This document shows, piece after piece, positions 1 through 11,734 of a DNA stretch of 64,000 bases. The translations under genes were made by a program, and so were the position numbers. The notes beneath the pieces are model-generated. The model was not told the origin of the DNA, searched no databases, and saw nothing but the letters and a program-made list of their open reading frames with translations. This stretch comes from Ophiosphaerella korrae (taxonomy: Eukaryota; Ascomycota; Dothideomycetes; Pleosporales; Phaeosphaeriaceae), in assembly GCA_028456385.1 (NCBI GenBank), contig JALNQF010000064.1, positions 1 to 64,000 of the forward strand, written 5' to 3'. Positions within the stretch are counted from its first letter, which is position 1. The number at the start of each line of letters is the position of its first letter.

Positions 1-77
<77 letters not shown>
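1..77. repeat. (CTA)n microsatellite
   Basis: The window opens inside an uninterrupted CTA trinucleotide run of about 25 units, so its left end lies outside the window. Confidence 0.98.
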
Positions 78-444
78 GCCAAATAGCTTATCCCAGCAAC
101 TGAGTCGCCGGCTTGCCATGTCCAACCCGCATCGAGTCGCAGTCCGTGACTCGGTCTATTAAAATCCTGAACAGGCTTAGACACACCCCAATCGGTACTC
201 GCCCCCCCAACTCGTCTATCTACCTCGGAGCAACCAAGACGAGGGGATCCGAATGCACCATGCTGTCGCGCCCGAGCACAGCCAGGATGCGGGGACACTG
301 CCGCATGGGAAATAAGTACGGCCGGGAGGATCTACTAGGGCGTGCGACCAAACAACGGGGTTGCGTTGAACTTTTGAATCTATATTTCCTTTGTATCCAT
401 TGCACTGTGCTTGACGCAATTGTGGCAATCGTGCGACCTTCGCC
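78..444. other. Upstream flank without a supported gene
   Basis: Short overlapping reading frames on both strands look like chance or shadow ORFs. The segment probably holds the promoter and 5' leader of the monooxygenase gene that begins at 445. Confidence 0.5.
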
Positions 445-2292
445 ATGACTACTGCATCGCCCTCTCCCTCTCCCTCTCCCTCTCCCTCTCCCTCTCCCTC
501 TCCCTCTCCCTCTCCCCCGCCCCTCCCTGGCCACCAGTCCCACACCAACACCCCAGTCCTCATAATCGGCGCGGGTATCTCGGGCCTCTGCTTCGCCATC
601 TCGCTCCTCCAACAGCACCCGACCCTCCCACTCCTCATCCTTGAGCAATCCTCCGCGCTAGGCGGCACCTGGCACGACAATGCGTACCCGGGCGCCTGCT
701 GCGACATCTGGTCCACACTGTACAGCTACTCGTTCGCGCAGAACAGCAGCTGGACACGCAAGTACCCGGGGCAAGCGGAGATCCTCGCGTACCTGCAGGG
801 TGTGGCGCAGCGATATGGCGTGTATCGGTATGTGCGGTTTAATTCGCGGGTGGAGGGGGCGGTGTGGGACGATGCGGAGAAGAGGTGGAGTGTGGATGTG
901 AGGGTTACGGGGGGGAAAGATGCGGAGTTTTGTCCGCGATATAGTGTGCGATGTGAGTTTTTGGTGGCCGCGATGGGGCAGTTGAATGTGCCGCGGTATC
1001 CGGAAATAGCAGGACTGGAAGAGTTTGGTGGGAAGACGATGCATTCTGCGCGGTGGGATTGGAGCGTTGATTTGCGGGGGAAGAAGGTGGGGATTATTGG
1101 GAATGGTATGTTGGTTTGCGTGTGTGGTGGGCAGTGCTAATTGTGTGAAGGGGCGACGGCCGCGCAGATTGTTCCTGAGATTCTGCCTGTCGTGTCAAAT
1201 CTAACTGTCTATCAACGGTCGCCAAACTGGGTTATTCCGCGCCTCGACGAACCCATTACGCCCTTTTGGCGCGCGGTGTATCGTTATATCCCACCTGTGC
1301 GCTGGAGGACGCGGGCTCAGATGTTTGATTTCCGCGAATCGTGGCATGTAGGTGTTGTAGACGGGTCGTCCGACGTGGCTGCGTTCCTGCGTTCATCCTG
1401 TCTCGCGGCAATGAAAGCGCAAATTCCCAACGGTGGTGAATCAGGTCTGTGGGAGAAGCTAACACCAACCTATAATCCTGGATGTAAGCGGGTGATCATA
1501 AGTGATGATTTCTACCCCGCGCTCGCAGATCCCAAGACGGTACTGGAAACTCGGCCGATAACTCGAATTACCGAGACAGGCGTCTGTGTGGATGATACTA
1601 CGCACGAACACGACATACTCATCCTCGCTACGGGCTTCCAAACCACATCGTTCCTCCACCCAATCAAAATCACAGGAACACGCGGTGTCTCGCTCGAGGA
1701 CCAGTGGAAGGATGGCGCGACAGCACTGTACGGCGTGACAGTGCCAAACATGCCTAATTTCGGAATGTTCTACGGCCCGAATACGAACTTGGGACACAAT
1801 TCCATTATCTTGATGATCGAGGCGCAGTCGAGGTATATATGTGGGTTGGTAGGCGCGGTGCTCGATGCACAGGATAGGGGGTCTCGGGTTGGGATTATGC
1901 CAAAGGAGGATCGGACACGGGAGTTTAACGAGGAGATGCAGAGTGTGCTTCAGAAGAGCAGTTTTGCGGATGCAGGATGTGCATCGTGGTATAAAAACGA
2001 GGAGGGGCGAATAACCAATAATTGGAGCGGAACTGCAACCGAGTATCAGAAGATTATGGAGCGAGTGAATTGGGACGAGTTTGAGATCGTGGGAGAGAAC
2101 GACAAAAAAGGAGAGAAGGCAAGTGGGGTTGTGTTTGGAAGTGGAAGAAAGGAGACGAGGGTTGGGAGAGTGCGGGAAGAGACGTTGGTCAGTGATACAA
2201 CGTTGGCGGTGGGAGCGCTAAGTGCGGTTGCGGCAGGCGCGGCGTGGCTTTATAGGGGAAAGATATCGAAGCGCCTAGGGATCAAAGGATGA
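445..2292 (+). CDS. Flavin-dependent monooxygenase, Baeyer-Villiger type
   Basis: Exons 445-1105 and 1151-2292, with a 45-nt intron (GTATGT...AG) that joins GIIGNG to ATAAQ, give about 600 aa. The FAD-binding GAGISG lies at residues 42-47, a GGTWHDNAYPG stretch follows, the second dinucleotide-binding motif is GNGATA near residue 220, and the Baeyer-Villiger fingerprint FxGxxxHxxxWD is present (F194, G196, H200, W204). Such enzymes insert oxygen next to a carbonyl using NADPH and FAD; the substrate cannot be read from sequence. The N terminus is an unusual Ser-Pro run coded by a CTCTCC hexanucleotide repeat. The last ~25 residues contain a hydrophobic Ala/Leu-rich segment that could anchor the protein in a membrane. 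It stands alone, next to convergent ATG3, with no cluster partners nearby. Confidence 0.9.
457..514 (+). repeat. CTCTCC hexanucleotide repeat coding for Ser-Pro
   Basis: About nine tandem CTCTCC units sit inside the first exon of the monooxygenase and code for an (SP)n tail ahead of the FAD domain. The unit is a multiple of three, so changes in copy number keep the frame. Confidence 0.9.
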
Positions 2293-2405
2293 GGAAACAT
2301 GTTGTAGTGGGCAGGTAATATTAAATTTGAGACTCTATTCGCATAAGCCTGAACGCCTTGTTGACCATAAGATGTCTACCCAGGCTGATGCAGCAGGAAG
2401 GGAAA

Positions 2406-3561
2406 TCAGACGCCCATGGTGAAGTCGTGCTCTATGCCAGGAGTAACGCTGTCGTGTGTTAGTGTCAGCTGATCAATGGAGTGGCGGTCATGCTTACCTC
2501 GCCATGAACTTCAGGAAGACGACGAGGTATTGGTCCACGCGGATGGCCACCTCCTCGTCGCCGCCCTCGCTCAGCACCTCCCAGTCGTCTTTGCTGTCGT
2601 CGCCGTCCTTGGCTTTGGCCTGTTCTGTGAGCTTTAGCAACCGTGTGTCGTCAACGAGCCCCTCCATGCCACTATCGAGCTTGGCAACGTCCTTGCCGGC
2701 CCTGAGCTTTGCGAGCCGTAGCTTCAGGGCAGCATCGGCGCGGTCGAGGAGTACCTTCATGACGGAGGCGTGTTTGCAGGGATGCACCGAGGCCGTCTTG
2801 AGTGCGTGGTCGAAGAAGGGAAAGTCTTCGATGGTGACGGTCTTGTCCTTGTAGTCACCGACTATGTCCTCCATCATCTCCTGGGGCTTCAGGGGTACCG
2901 ATGTTGAGCCGTAGCCGGAGAGGTAGAGCCGCGGTGTCCGGTAGTGTGCCGAGTAGCATATGTAGAGGGTGTATGTGCGAAGGGGGCTGGTGTCGTGTTA
3001 GTGATGTGGGTGGGTGTGTGGTGACAGGCAGCAAGCTACTCACGCCGCGGTTGACGAGCCGGCTTGGGGATCTCTTATGATGGCCTCTTCGTCGTCTTCA
3101 GCATCCTCCATGTCTGGAATCTCGTCTTCCTCCTCTTCTGCGCCCAGGTTGCCGCTCTCGTCGACGGTTCGCACGTCGCGCACCTTTGCCTCTTGACTTG
3201 CCGCCATGCCGCCGGTGCGCAGCCAGCCATCGTCGTCGGGGTCGCCAGCGGCAAAGCCGTCGCCGACTATGGTCTCATCCTGGCCGGCCTCTCCGGCAAA
3301 GTTGTCGTCGAGCCGGCGGTGGCAGGGCACACCACGCGTCACCAAGAACTGCTTGCTGTCTGGCAGGTAGGGCACGCGCTTGGCAGGCGACGAGGCGTCT
3401 GCCCACTGCCATGAGGGGAACTTGAAGACGAGAAAGTCGCCGGCCAGCACAAACTCCTCTGGTGTAATCTGGCCCGTCTCACGGAAGGTCGACGTGTGGC
3501 TGATGGCCGCGGTGCGCTCGCGGAAGGTGTCTATGTAGGAGCGCACAAAGTTGTAGGCCAT
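2406..3561 (-). CDS. ATG3: Autophagy E2-like conjugating enzyme Atg3
   Basis: Exons 3561-3044, 2986-2498 and 2448-2406 give 349 aa; introns of 57 and 49 nt restore frame and family motifs. The N terminus ([13 protein letters not shown], then [12 protein letters not shown]), [12 protein letters not shown] and the catalytic HPC motif (Cys243) are those of Atg3, and the protein ends DFTMGV. Atg3 transfers Atg8 to phosphatidylethanolamine during autophagosome formation. An acidic flexible region lies around residues 120-170. The methionine at 3561 is preferred because it starts the conserved N terminus; the frame stays open upstream to 3717, but that part is low in complexity. It is convergent with the upstream monooxygenase gene. 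Confidence 0.96.
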
Positions 3562-5733
3562 GGTCTTCGCTGTGCTTTGGATGCTGGGCGTGGTATTATG
3601 CTTATGTCGTGCTCTTTGATTTGTGCGTGGTGCTGTGTTTCCGTGTTCTGTGTATTCGATAGAATTGTATTGTTGATGTGAATATGGAGGGGGCGGCGGG
3701 GCTATGGACACAGGCACCAGCGACCGTTGCCTGCGTCCCTAAAACCACGCTAACCCTCTTGTGAGCATCCAGCCATCACGTCACGTCTCTCACCTGCCAC
3801 CCATCGCATCTTGTACTCACCCACGCCCACCTGACCTCCTCACCCCCATATCCATGACGCCCTTTCAAGCCTGCTTCTCCTCTCCATTCACCGCCGTGAC
3901 AAAAGTGGGAAGGGGACCGTGACCGAGCCGGCCCCGAATTCTAGTCACGTTATCTAGCCTCGATGTCTTGACTGTCTTTGCGCAACATTATCCGTCCCAC
4001 AAAACTAAGAGTCGCGAATCTCGCAAGTCAGCAGGCTACCACATGCCATCCAACGTCATAGAATTCCCGCTTTGTTCCCTCGATCCCGTACACTGGGCGC
4101 GTGGCAGGACTACACAACTTGACGATCTGATCCCAACTGTCGGTTATGGCCATGCAAAGCCTTTTCGCACTTTCAATGACGCCATTGTGGCCCAAACAAT
4201 GCCTTTTCCAGCCGATAAAATCCTCTTCACCATGGTCGATAGTATTCATTCTGGCTCTAGGTCGGCGACTTCCTCACTGCCACCGTACAGCCTTCCTGGA
4301 TACAGTGGTCACAGAGAACAATGACAGCAACGTTCCACACAAGTGACAAATAGCTTGAGATCTTGCTGATAACAAACTCGAACAGGGGAACTCTTAGCAC
4401 TGCCGGGAGACTGGAGCAGTGTTACTCCGTCAAGTCAGCCTCAGAAAATGCCACAAGCTTCAAGCCTGCGCAACCTGCCCCGCGTGCTCAACCTTGTCGG
4501 CGGGGATAGCACTACTAAAGGTTAGATATTTGTTCCTGTGCCTGGCTTGGCAATGCCCTCTCTGGCTTTTTTATAATCAGCCCTATTCAAAACTCTTGAC
4601 GCAACGTACAAACACCAAAACCGTAGTCGCTTTGGGCAACCACATGTCTGATCATGTGCCAAAACTAGTTCCATTGAGCACGATTTGAACTTCAGAAATC
4701 CTGAATGCGCGCTGCTGACTGCCTCTTTTTGGCGAATACTGCATCTGTTACACTGCCAGCGACAACTAGCTGGGTTGCACAGCCACCTATACGGCATGCG
4801 ATTATTACCCCGAGAAGCCTCATACTAATAGCTCTCAATAAAGTTTTGGCCTGTACACCTCCGATCCCTACCTGGTACGCATACCGTTTTAATGGCCAAT
4901 GCATGTAAGTCACCGATCCCTCTAAGCGAAAATCTCCATCTGCAACAAGGCAACTTGCAGCCATGCACCTTTCTATCTGATCCATAAATCTCCGCGGTAA
5001 ACTGTTTGAATCTTACAGCACGCGAGTGTTCTGACTGTCCTACCTACACTAGAACCTGGAGCTCAAATACATGCCTTCTAGACCTATCTGGCCCTCCCAC
5101 CTATTGAAAGCAAACAAACACTATTTCGTACGAGCTGCCATGTTGGAGTTGCTGGTGGCTAACATATTCATCATCGGCCACGCTCCCATTCAATAATTCA
5201 CACCTCTCCGGAAAAAAAGGAGTTGGTGCCACCATCGTGTCCATTGAATTTACCTTGGTATCAGTTGTCAATGTTGTGCACCGCAGCAACCTTCTCGCCA
5301 GGCTCGCGTCGCTTTTTCTGGGTAAGTAACTTACACCGCGTCTACGCTCTTTCTGCTTTCAAACTTCCGTTTGACCATTAATTTGAGGTATATGATCATC
5401 GACTTGTAAAATTGTGAGCGCTGATGCAGTAACAGTCGCTGCGTGGGAACAACCCTCAGGGATTGTTGTTACTCACAAGCTGACAGCTGCATATATAGCG
5501 TTGATGAGGTGACTCGTGCACAGGCGCCGTTCCACAACTTCAACTGATATCCCTGTCCCAAATAGGAAGACTACGATGGAGACGAGCAAGGTCTGTTTAT
5601 AGGAAGTAGATTGGGGTAATGCCATTATGGTTAAATACCACAGTGATCACGTCTGCAACATCCAATTCATCAGACCAATTCAAACCTTCAAACAATTAAA
5701 AAAAAAATCCATCAAACCTCCTCTTAACCAGAG
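3562..5733. other. Intergenic region, no supported gene
   Basis: Short frames on both strands show no family motif, convincing spliced continuation or consistent coding signal. The first ~200 bases probably carry the ATG3 promoter. Confidence 0.5.
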
Positions 5734-6037
5734 ATGACCAAACCAACCTCCAAGGCCGAAGCTGCTCAACCCCGCGATGGTGGACAGAGCATTGATCAAA
5801 CCACCCGTCCTCAGGTCCGCCTCGATGCCTCGCCTGATCATCCCATGCTGACTTTTGTGCTGGCTTTAGAACAAGCCTAACGATACTTCTGGACATACAG
5901 CTGGCACCAGCCAAGCCACCACAAGCTCTACCAGACCTATCCACACCACCAATAACGACCTCTCAGACCTGCGCATATCACGCTGGCTAGCTGAGCCTGC
6001 TATGGACGCGCCATGGACACCCGATGCCCGGACTTGA
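5734..6037 (+). CDS. Small uncharacterised Ser/Thr-rich protein, two exons
   Basis: Exons 5734-5814 and 5870-6037 are joined across a 55-nt intron with a CTGAC branch site and TTTAG acceptor, giving 82 aa. It begins MTKPTSKAEAAQPRDG and ends LAEPAMDAPWTPDART. The protein is hydrophilic, rich in Thr, Ser, Pro and Asp, and has no signal peptide or membrane segment. I do not recognise a family. The support is the clean intron and open frame after splicing; the opposite-strand ORFs here look like shadows. Confidence 0.4.
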
Positions 6038-7410
6038 ACACGCTGTGATGAATGATGACTAAACGTGTGTGGTTTTTTATTGTTCCAAAGCACCATCGCC
6101 TTATATGCACTCTACTGTCTTTCGAGTACATGTCCTAGCACAGTATTTCCACAAGCAACCAAACCATACCGATGGCAGCAACGAACAAGCCTGATTCAAT
6201 TGACATGACACGCCTCGATGCAGCATGGCTTCCACTGCTAACCACTTGCATTATACCCCAACTGAGCGGACAATTGACGAGACTGCCGACCATTAACACC
6301 CTCAGCATGGCGAGAAGGAGTATCATGTGGTGTGGACGTCGGTGCCTGTCGACCAGCGGTGCAAACCCGCTGTATCCTAACAGACTCGAACGCCAGCTTA
6401 TGACAACGGTACGAAACGCCACAGCAGCGTGCTACAAGCGTTTCTTCTTTCGTTGTATAACTTCGTCTCTAGAATCAATTCGTATATATACTTGCCTACC
6501 GCTCACTTGGCGTCCTCGTTGATCATCATCTTCTTTCCCCCCCCCCCCCCTCCCCCCTCCAATATTTTGCCCCTACACTGCTTTACTTCACATTTCACAA
6601 TGCACACTTCGGGCCCTTGACCCGCCAATCGGTGTGCGCGCTGGGCACAAGCACTACTGTGTTACGGTCTGGCACACTTGTCTCGTGCGTTGTGTGGTGT
6701 TGGGCTGGCGCGCCGAGGGCAGCCGGTTGGGGCCTCATTGGGCCGGGGGTTGGTGGGTGTTTGCTTGCTGGCGGTTGTGCGGATGGGGGGAGGGGGCGGT
6801 GTGTGTGTGTGTGTGTGTGTGTGTGGAGAGAGGGAAGGTGGTATTGGTTAAGGAGTGAGGCAGGAGGGCGGGGTGAAAGGGGGTTAGATGGAATTGTTTA
6901 GTGGTGCAGGGTGTGTGGACGAAATAGGGGTTGTGGCTCTTTGATAGCGATGGAGAAGTATTGTTGTTGTTGTTGCTGTTATGATGGATTGTCTGGTTGC
7001 TTTGAGCTACAACTACGTATTTGTATATGGGACTACTTATTCGGTCGCGCGAGAATACTGTTCGGCCGCGTACCAAGCTTCAGACACGAGAGTTCAAATA
7101 TACTACACTAGCTCAAAGAACTACATATACTTCTTACATCTAATACTATAAGATGGGATCAAAAGTAGGCAGGAATCTTGGGTAACTGCCACGGAGTAAA
7201 TACCTATTCATATACGCTCACGAGTGATTTTCTTACATGCCTGTACGTAGATATCGTGATACCTAGGCAACTTTCACAAAGACTAACTGATAGAAAAACT
7301 ATTATGTTGCCTTGTCTTAGCTCTATTTACATCATAAGCTTAGCACACGGCCGAACAACTATCTCGCACGGCCGACTGATTCGCCCCTATATAATACGTG
7401 CTTGCCTTCC
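6038..7410. other. Intergenic region with low-complexity tracts
   Basis: Contains a C-run near 6537-6558 and a (GT)n microsatellite at about 6799-6824. No ORF here shows a recognisable domain. Confidence 0.5.
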
Positions 7411-9130
7411 CTACACAAGGGCAATGCCAGTTGGCTGGGAGCCATTATACCGGGGGTCTATTACATCATGCGGTCCGAAGCCCTCATGTATCCCAATGCG
7501 GCGATACGTCCTCCTTCCCAGGACCGACTCCGTCTCGACTAAAAGAAGGCCTTGCGCTTCCAATGGATAATCCATACTCGCATCACTGCTCCGCGTCTCG
7601 TACCCATCCTAGCACATGGTTTCCGCAAACGTGACAGCGAGACACCAAACGTCGGTGTTCTCCCGTTGTTGCGTACACATAACTACCCCGTTGTCCTGCT
7701 GCCCACGTTCATCGACAAACGCACTCGTCAACCTAGTGTTGTTGCTATTTCTCACTTCGTAACATCGACGGTGGTGAAGCGTTGCCATCTTGAGCAGCCC
7801 TCGAATGATAGGTCGTGCACGTCGAACCGCGCCGAAGGGGTTAAGCTTTGAGTCCAGTTCCACCTCCACGGAGCGGATTTCGAGCACATTTGACGTCGAT
7901 TAAGGTGCTGTCTTGGAGTACGCAATGCTTCCGTCCAACGATGCCCACGACTAGCTGGGCGCTCGATAGTCAATTGGCCTTGCACAACCCGGCCCTGTCG
8001 AATTCCACAGCAGTTGCTGAGGGAGAAATGCACCCCAGAGCCCGCGGTGATATTCGCCGCCCCAGACTCTGTGGAACTCGGCTGTGACGGCACCAGTGGC
8101 TGGTAACTTGTCGGATGCATGGCTAAGCTTACGCTTAGAAAACTGCTCGACCATTATCGCCCAGGCCCAGAGGAGGCGGTGGACGAGAACGTGTGGGGTG
8201 TGCTTTGGATTCCAGTCCATAATGCAGTGCAGGAGTCGCGCTCGGTATGGCCTCGTGTGGCGTGCTCTTGCTCGCTGTGAGCGCGATTGTTGGGATCGTG
8301 GTTGGGACGACAGTGTATGTCCACAGTCACTTCTAGACAGCGTTCTGCAGCACCATAATACTTTCGCTTCTTCGAAGAGCGGGAAGGATATGATGCGAGA
8401 CGAGAGCAGCTCTTCTTGCATTGCCCATGCTCGTGCAGTGATAGGCTCGGTCCCAGTTATGATATCATCCTGAAAATGCTTGAGAAGAAGCGTATCTCGT
8501 TCCCCAGTAGGAAGCCGAATTGGAAGCGGCCATACATCGCATTCTTCTCCGCGGTCCAGGAAGCCAGTTTCGGAAGTCGAAGAGCCAGAGGCTTGAATAG
8601 TGAGATGTGGGTTCTTGTAAATGGAACCCATTTCGCTAAGCTCGCGTTCCTTATCCTCCTGGATGTCTTGAAGAATGCAGTAGGCATCTACCCACAGATA
8701 TCGTAGCCCGAAATGTCGGGTCACATGTACGGCATCTCTTATTGATTTTGGCAAAGAATCCCCCCCAATGCCCTGCTTATATTCGGCGAGTCTTGCACTT
8801 GCAAGCTTGCCTAGTTGTTCGCCACCCCAGCAATAGCTGAATACAGCGTATCGGCCTTTGCTGTGGTCAGTCTCAAGTAGCCGTGATTCGGAGCCGCTAG
8901 CATGTAACAAAGTTTCAAGGACCCTTGAACAAAACTATTCAAGAATCGGCGTGAACTGGGGTGGCAGTGGATACCATTTGGGTCATGGAATGTATGGTTT
9001 GTAGTTTCGTGTCGCAGAAGCTGCAGAGAAACACAGCTTTGGGTTTAAGCTGGGGGTCCAAGATTTCGTCTGGGTTTCCAAAGTGGCCGGAGGAAACAAG
9101 TTGTTCATAGGGAACGAAATCCTCTAACTA
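7411..9130 (-). pseudogene. HET-domain (heterokaryon incompatibility) gene, broken
   Basis: Residues coded by 8910-7954 contain a HET domain: YAVFSYCWGG, LPKSIRDAV, LRYLWVDAYCILQD, IYKNPHLTIQAS. The same frame continues past three stops: TAG at 7953-7951 inside the conserved RAPSWSWAS motif (first Trp lost), TAA at 7902-7900, and TAG at 7611-7609. The family C-terminal tail (AQGLLLVETESV) follows up to a final TAG at 7411. A matching N-terminal block (EDFVPYEQLV, FLCSFCDTKLQ) lies in another frame between 9127 and about 8950, so a frameshift or unresolved intron is also present. All three internal stops can arise by C:G to T:A change. HET proteins trigger cell death after fusion of unlike strains; this copy is probably inactive. 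Confidence 0.75.
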
Positions 9131-9623
9131 GAAAGAAGATTCGGCAAGAAGAAACGATATGGTGGACATTGTGAGCTCGTGTTAGGGGGGAGGGGTGTCT
9201 TGGTAGGTGGTGACTTCCTTGGATTGAAAAGCTCCTCACAAGCGCTTTACTTGCCGCACTAGCCAAAATTTAGAGCATTGCCAATGTAGTTGTATGCAAA
9301 AATCAGGTCTTTGCTTGGTAACCTCAAAAGATTTCTTCCAAGTTAGGGGATAAGAGAAGGGCCTCTCGCACTAGTACGAAGTAGTGTACCCTCAAAACTT
9401 TTCAAAAGTAACTTTATAGATTATAACTTTAGCTTTAAAATAAGCTACTTCTTGTGGACTTTGAGTATATACCACGCGCACAAGAGCTGATTTCTCTTGC
9501 TGATTGTCAGTCCAAACCCAATACTTGTCAAACCAGACCGCGAAATTTCCACTATCACACATGTCCCTAGCACCACTCTCGTATTTCCCAGCGCCTATCT
9601 TCCCACGCGTTGTTCCAAACCGG

Positions 9624-9911
9624 TTATCTATCTCGCCAAGGATTTGCTGTGTGTGACTGCCCAACCCGCATTCCTTTTCTCCACTCTTTCCCGTCATACA
9701 GCCCCACCTCTTTTTCGCTCCCCGCCTTGGCATAGTGCCGTTGCGCAATGGTCACGAAACGTGGCGTGTAGTAGAGAAAGCCAAGCTTATTGGCGTCGTT
9801 GCGTGCTTGTGCTTCTAGCAGATATAGGGTTGTGGTGAAGGTTAATTGTTTACGCAGGATCGTGTTGTATCTTGTCATGGACTGTTTACCTGTTTGCCCC
9901 AAAGATGCCAT
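9624..9911 (-). CDS. Possible small uncharacterised protein (weak)
   Basis: An open frame of 95 codons from the ATG at 9911 codes for a basic, Tyr/Thr-containing protein of balanced composition. No intron, domain, signal peptide or membrane segment is evident, and I do not recognise it. It may be chance; it is listed as the only plausible coding segment between 9131 and 10587. Confidence 0.2.
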   Translation of the reverse strand: MASLGQTGKQSMTRYNTILRKQLTFTTTLYLLEAQARNDANKLGFLYYTPRFVTIAQRHYAKAGSEKEVGLYDGKEWRKGMRVGQSHTANPWRDR

Positions 9912-10587
9912 CTGACATGGGTGTACGATCCAACTAACGACTTCGCGCTGAGTGCTGCTCGAGTCGCTCGTGCGACGAGGGCGCGGCTTGCCTCGTGGGC
10001 TGCAATTGACACATGACTGCAGAGCGGTCGTACTTATCTATCTTCACGTGCTAAGTAACGATGGAGCACAACACTCACGATGCAGCACCAAAACCACGCC
10101 CCCTCACTAGACGCCCTTGGATTCAGCGGCGTTACAATGACGCCCAACTCTTCGACGCCCTGACATAGCGCCATGATACAAAGCCATGATACAACACCAC
10201 GCGCAAGCACAACCGAGGGGCTCATGGTAGCACGCGCTGCTATGACATCTGCCAGCGCACATACAAAAGTTGTATTGTACCCCAGGGGCGATGGTGTTTG
10301 CCGTCTATGTTGGGTGGTACAGGAGACGACTCACACCATGCACGCCCGTAAGAACCACCAGCTCGAGCGCGTGCGACCAGCCACGCATATATGAATAGCT
10401 CTTGTACCGCAATTGGGGATGTGAACAAAAGCCAAGAACGAATATTCAGGACCAGGAACGCATATTCAAGACTTGGAGAGAGACAGATTGCAAGATTGAG
10501 GGGGAGATTCAGACATTGCGGGGCAGATACGAGGCACGGAAGAAAGAACGAAAGAAAGAAAGAAAGAAAGAAAGCGAGAAAGCGAAG

Positions 10588-11061
10588 ATGCCGTCTCAAC
10601 GCCACTCAGCTGCACTGAGCCCCTCAACCAAAGCTGCAGCATGGGACGTCCTAGGCCTCGTCCTCGCCGCCGCAATCCACCTCCTCGACGACGCACCCCA
10701 TCACATACGGCACCGCGAGCGCAGGAAAGAAGAAAAGGAGAAGACTGGACGGTCCGGTTTACCTTTGGCTTCACACCGCAGCGAGCGCGAGGCCACACGC
10801 GCCCATTCGTCGACCTATCAGGCGACAGACATTTCCGCGGCAGAGGCACGGCGGGCGTGGGAGCGCGTGAGAGGGGCGTCGCGTATGTGAGTTTCCGGGT
10901 GTGTTTGGCGAGCGGCATTAATGCTTGTAGGTGAGAGGGCGACAAAGAAGGTGCGGTTTGAAGGGATCAGGGTGTACGGGGAAGGGGAGAGCACGGATGC
11001 AGATTTGGATAGGAGAGGGAGGGGAGAGCTGAGAGGGACGGGACGCGCAATGGGAAGATAG
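10588..11061 (+). CDS. Small basic uncharacterised protein, two exons
   Basis: Exons 10588-10882 and 10931-11061 are joined over a 48-nt intron (GTATGT...TTGTAG), giving 141 aa. Splicing extends the frame from WERVRGAS into RERATKKVRFEGIRVYGEG, a well-formed segment that would be lost if the intron were read through to the stop at 10888. A hydrophobic stretch (AAAWDVLGLVLAAAIHLL, about residues 17-34) could be a membrane or amphipathic helix; the rest is rich in Arg, Glu and Lys. The upstream GAAA repeats (about 10540-10575) lie in the putative 5' leader, and an in-frame upstream ATG exists at 10402. Family unknown. Confidence 0.5.
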
Positions 11062-11734
11062 GCGTTGGCTTTGCGAAATGAGAGCAGGTATCTGTGTAGT
11101 GGTGTGGTGCACTCATTGGCAAGTGGTGTAGAATCAATCGGTGAAGGGAACAACCTTATCTGGGGTCATGGCGGCGTGACTAATTGGGGCTGCGTCAGTG
11201 GCGTCGAGAACTCGCTAGGCTATTCACAGGCTGATTGGGGGAGAGCCAAGAGCGGCAAGACTGCGGGCGGGCTGCAGGCGGGCTTGCAGCCCATATTGGC
11301 CACGGGCAGCGCAACCGTGATTGGGCGAGGCACTGCAATGTCCGAAACACACCCCCGGTAGACAGTTGTTAATCTGTTAGGCCGTTGAGCCCCCTGCAGA
11401 GCCAGCAAAGTGGACAGGGCCAAATATGAAACTGCGACAAAGTGGTCGAGAGTACAAAGACGATGCGCGCCCGCGGTGCCCAGGACTGCTTACCGACTGT
11501 TCTCTTTGGGCCGCCGGTGCACCGCAAGGACTTGCCTGCGCCGTATTCCAGTCCACTATCAAACTATCGCACCGTCACGAGACGCCCACCTAGACTATTG
11601 ATTGCGAGCGCCATCCCGATAGATAGCGACAGCCCGAGTCGCTGCAACAGCGGCACAGCAGGCTATTTACCGCACCACCAGACAGGCATTCGTCCACGCA
11701 TTCTTCCTCTCCTCGAGCACATCTTAGTTCTACC
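11062..11734. other. Intergenic region
   Basis: No supported gene. It probably contains the promoter of the Ser/Gln/His-repeat gene starting at 11735. Confidence 0.5.

Noticed and set aside
216..716. Minus-strand ORFs with Gly-Glu or Gly-Arg repeats
   Set aside because: They are the reverse reading of the CTCTCC repeat and the monooxygenase first exon.
6172..6522. Overlapping ORFs on both strands
   Set aside because: No introns, motifs or consistent coding signal; the interval has almost no usable splice donors.
10240..10945. Long minus-strand and alternative-frame ORFs with Phe/Leu or Arg/Pro runs
   Set aside because: Shadows of the GAAA repeat and of the spliced plus-strand gene at 10588-11061.
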